A model generated the notes under the pieces. The model was not told the DNA's origin. It made no database searches and was given only the letters and a program-made list of their open reading frames with translations. Source: an uncultured Oscillospiraceae bacterium (GTDB taxonomy: Bacteria; Bacillota; Clostridia; Oscillospirales; Oscillospiraceae). From it: a stretch of 64,000 bases of DNA. Each line of letters starts with the position of its first letter. Position 1 is the first letter of the stretch. Shown here one piece after another: positions 62,101 to 64,000 of this stretch. The position numbers and the translations under genes were made by a program. The stretch spans positions 1 through 64,000 of the forward strand of contig CALXDH010000008.1 in NCBI GenBank assembly GCA_944387015.1, written 5' to 3'.

Positions 62101-63519
62101 ATGGAACAACTATCTGCCAATTTTAACGAAAACGTGCGCTGGTTCAATGAAGTGCTGGGCGTGGGCCGCAGCTGCGATCTGGTGAACCGGGATCTGGTGA
62201 TCGGCGGCCGCCGGGCCAGGATCTGGGTGATCGACGGCTTCGGCGGCGACGCTATCCTGGAGCGGATCGGCTCGTTCTGGCTGAGCATTTCCCCGGAGGC
62301 CGTGGCGGGGATCGACCGGATGCAGGCGTTTGTGGACCGGTTCGTCACATTTTTGGAAGCCGATGTGGGAACAGATCCGGAGGAGATCACCACCAATGTG
62401 CTGCTGGGAAAGACGCTGCTGCTGGTGGAGGGCATCCAGGGCGCGGCGCTGATCGATGCCAAGGAGTATCCGGGCCGGGGCGTCCAGGAGCCGCCGGACG
62501 GCAAGGTGCTGCGGGGAGCGCACGATGGCTTCATCGAGGCCATGGTCCCCAATATGGCTCTGCTGCGCCGCCGGATCCGGGACCCTCATCTGACCATGGA
62601 GGGACACAAGGTGGGAAGCCGGTCCCACACGGACGTGGTGCTGTGCTATCTGGACGACAAGGCGGACCCGGAGATCCTCAAGCAGATCCGCCGCAAGCTC
62701 TCCGCCATCGAGGCCCGGTCACTGACCATGGGACAAGAGAGCGTGGCGGAGGCCATCGAGCCCAAACAGTGGTACAACCCCTTTCCGAAGGTCCGCTATA
62801 CAGAGCGGCCTGATACTGCCGCCGCCTGCATCATGGAGGGCAGCATCATTTTGATCGTGGACACGTCTCCATCAGTGATGATCCTGCCCACTGCCTTTTT
62901 TGACTTTACGCAGGAGGCCAACGAATTTTACTTTCCGCCGCTCATTGGCACATATCTGCGGCTGCTGCGGATCATCGTTTTTTTCATCTCCCTGTTCATT
63001 ACGCCGGCCTGGTATCTGATGGTCAGCGAGCCGGGACGGCTTCCAGGGTGGCTGGAATTTCTCTCCTCGCCGGAACCGGTATCCCTGAGCCTGTTGTCCC
63101 AGCTATTGGTGGTGGAGTTCCTCATCGATGTGCTGAAGCTGGCGTCCCTCAATACGCCGGACTCCCTGTCAAATTCCTTTTCCATGCTGGGAGCGCTGAT
63201 TTTGGGAGACTTTGCGGTCCAGGCCGGCTGGCTGGGACCGGAGGTCCTTGTGTATATGGCGTTCGTTTCAGTGGCCGGATTCGCCCAGCCCAGTTATGAG
63301 TTGGGCTACGCCTTCAAGCTCATGCGGGTGGTACTGCTGCTGGTGACCGCGGCCTTTGACGTATGGGGATTTTGCCTGGGCGTACTGGGGATCACAATTT
63401 TGCTGGTCACCACCAAGCCGGTGGCCGGACGGGGGTACCTCTACCCCCTGATCCCGTTCAATGCAAAAGCACTTCGGCGTCTGTTTTTCCGGGAACCCAT
63501 CAGCCGGGACAACACCTGA
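62101..63519 (+). CDS. spoVAF: Stage V sporulation protein AF (GerA family)
   Basis: The 472-residue protein is a GerAA-type membrane protein. A soluble N-terminal part (about 1-270) has RGAHDGFIEAMVPNMALLRRRIRDPHLTMEG, SRSHTDVVLCYLDDKAD and the SpoVAF-type NPFPKVRYTERPDTAA; about five membrane segments follow (about 280-450). SpoVAF acts with the SpoVA channel in dipicolinic acid traffic and speeds germination. RBS GGAGGTGGAG is present and a sigma-G promoter precedes it, so it is made in the forespore. Other spoVA genes are not visible here. Confidence 0.9.
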   Translation: MEQLSANFNENVRWFNEVLGVGRSCDLVNRDLVIGGRRARIWVIDGFGGDAILERIGSFWLSISPEAVAGIDRMQAFVDRFVTFLEADVGTDPEEITTNVLLGKTLLLVEGIQGAALIDAKEYPGRGVQEPPDGKVLRGAHDGFIEAMVPNMALLRRRIRDPHLTMEGHKVGSRSHTDVVLCYLDDKADPEILKQIRRKLSAIEARSLTMGQESVAEAIEPKQWYNPFPKVRYTERPDTAAACIMEGSIILIVDTSPSVMILPTAFFDFTQEANEFYFPPLIGTYLRLLRIIVFFISLFITPAWYLMVSEPGRLPGWLEFLSSPEPVSLSLLSQLLVVEFLIDVLKLASLNTPDSLSNSFSMLGALILGDFAVQAGWLGPEVLVYMAFVSVAGFAQPSYELGYAFKLMRVVLLLVTAAFDVWGFCLGVLGITILLVTTKPVAGRGYLYPLIPFNAKALRRLFFREPISRDNT

Positions 63520-63550
63520 CCTGCAAAAATCTGGATTTATTTGGAACGAC

Positions 63551-63578
63551 TTGCATTTTTTTCCTCGTTCTATATAAT
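63551..63578 (+). promoter_or_regulatory. Promoter of the terminal signalling gene
   Basis: TTGCAT (63551-63556) and TATAAT (63573-63578) lie 16 bp apart. Confidence 0.6.
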
Positions 63579-63589
63579 AAAAATAAATT

Positions 63590-63710
63590 TATGATATAAG
63601 ATCCGCCCTGTGGCCTATCCGACCCCGCATCGCAGTTAGTATGCGGTCGCTGGGGCCGGAGCCGCAGGCGGTGCCGGTCAGCCTATGCTTGATTCGATGG
63701 GGGAAGGCGC
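63590..63710 (+). promoter_or_regulatory. GC-rich structured leader
   Basis: The leader of about 120 nt contains CCCC..GGGG and GCAT/ATGC pairing (about 63625-63657) and GC-rich inverted stretches. It does not show c-di-GMP riboswitch cores that I could recognise. Confidence 0.35.
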
Positions 63711-64000
63711 ATGGAGCAGCAGGAAAACCGATATACCGTTTCCGCAATGCGGGATTTGCTGAAGAATCTGGAATCTATTTTTGAGATGGTGCGTCTGGTG
63801 GACCCTACGGAAGTGGCCGTTTTGCGTCTGGAGGTAAATGGCACCATCAGCAAGGAGCCCTTTGCCTGCTATCAGGCCTGGAGCCGGAATGTACGGTGCC
63901 GGAACTGCAGCGGGATGCGCGGACTGCTGGGAGAGCGGCCCAGCGTAAAATTCGAGTGCCGCAGGGACGACATCTTTTACATCGTCTCCCGCCCTTTGAT
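63711..64000 (+). CDS. Partial N-terminus of a probable GGDEF-type signalling protein
   Basis: The first 96 codons are present before the window ends. MRDLLKNLESIFEMVRLVDPTEV and the cysteine set VRCRNCSGMRG, followed by DDIFYIVSRPL, follow a pattern common at the start of Clostridia GGDEF (diguanylate cyclase) proteins. The catalytic part is outside the window, so the class is inferred. RBS GGGGGAAGG precedes the ATG. Confidence 0.6.
   Translation, partial: MEQQENRYTVSAMRDLLKNLESIFEMVRLVDPTEVAVLRLEVNGTISKEPFACYQAWSRNVRCRNCSGMRGLLGERPSVKFECRRDDIFYIVSRPL

Noticed and set aside
63590..63710. c-di-GMP riboswitch
   Set aside because: The expected conserved cores of either class were not seen.

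Overview
The window looks like chromosomal DNA of a GC-rich, spore-forming, gut-type Clostridia, most likely in or near the Oscillospiraceae (Flavonifractor, Intestinimonas or Lawsonibacter-like). This is inferred from Firmicutes-style ribosome binding sites and TTGACA-17-TATAAT promoters, a T-box and a tandem glycine riboswitch, a sigma-G promoter in front of a SpoVAF gene, low-GC-Firmicutes gene order (era-yqzL-recO) and high GC content. Gene functions come from motifs and family resemblance read by eye; no database search was run.

Left part (1-22.5 kb) is mostly housekeeping: a possible era 3' end carrying a 214-bp tandem duplication, yqzL, recO, mutS2, a GNAT acetyltransferase and uridine phosphorylase; a small DUF6442/XRE regulator cluster; the methionine genes metY-metA behind a T-box; mscS; a DUF1294 gene; pseudouridine catabolism (psuG, psuK); asnS; a CyuA-type cysteine desulfidase; a glycine-riboswitch-controlled AGCS symporter; a YerC regulator, a methyltransferase and Hsp33; and five tRNA genes (Val, Asp, Phe, Gly, Cys).

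The middle (22.5-38 kb) is metabolic and accessory. It has a decayed OppF-type ATPase with an in-frame amber codon, then a same-strand sugar locus (ribokinase-like kinase, SIS isomerase, GntR/UTRA regulator, D-lyxose isomerase-like protein, UlaG-like MBL hydrolase, Gfo/Idh/MocA oxidoreductase, FucU/RbsD mutarotase) without a transporter. Two M20 amidohydrolases run divergently from an operon joining adenine deaminase to a complete PotBCAD-type ABC transporter.

The most unusual part is 38-48.4 kb. Two large paralogous S-layer-homology proteins face each other (38302-41277 plus, 44419-47061 minus). They share a perfect 70-bp inverted repeat over leader and signal-peptide codons and are strongly similar through the SLH domains. 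An O-antigen-ligase-like membrane protein lies between them, and a lone tyrosine recombinase with inverted repeats in its upstream region lies just outside. This layout would allow an inversion that exchanges the promoters of the two surface proteins.

The right part (48.6-64 kb) holds a Na/Pi cotransporter and a DUF2798 gene, each with an attenuator-like hairpin at the start of its leader; a dicarboxylate symporter, an aspartate/glutamate-type racemase and a TauE permease; a full phosphate regulon (pstSCAB, phoU, an HD-domain gene, phoB, phoR) behind PhoP-box-like hexamers; spoVAF under a near-perfect sigma-G promoter; and the start of a probable GGDEF-type signalling gene cut by the window end.
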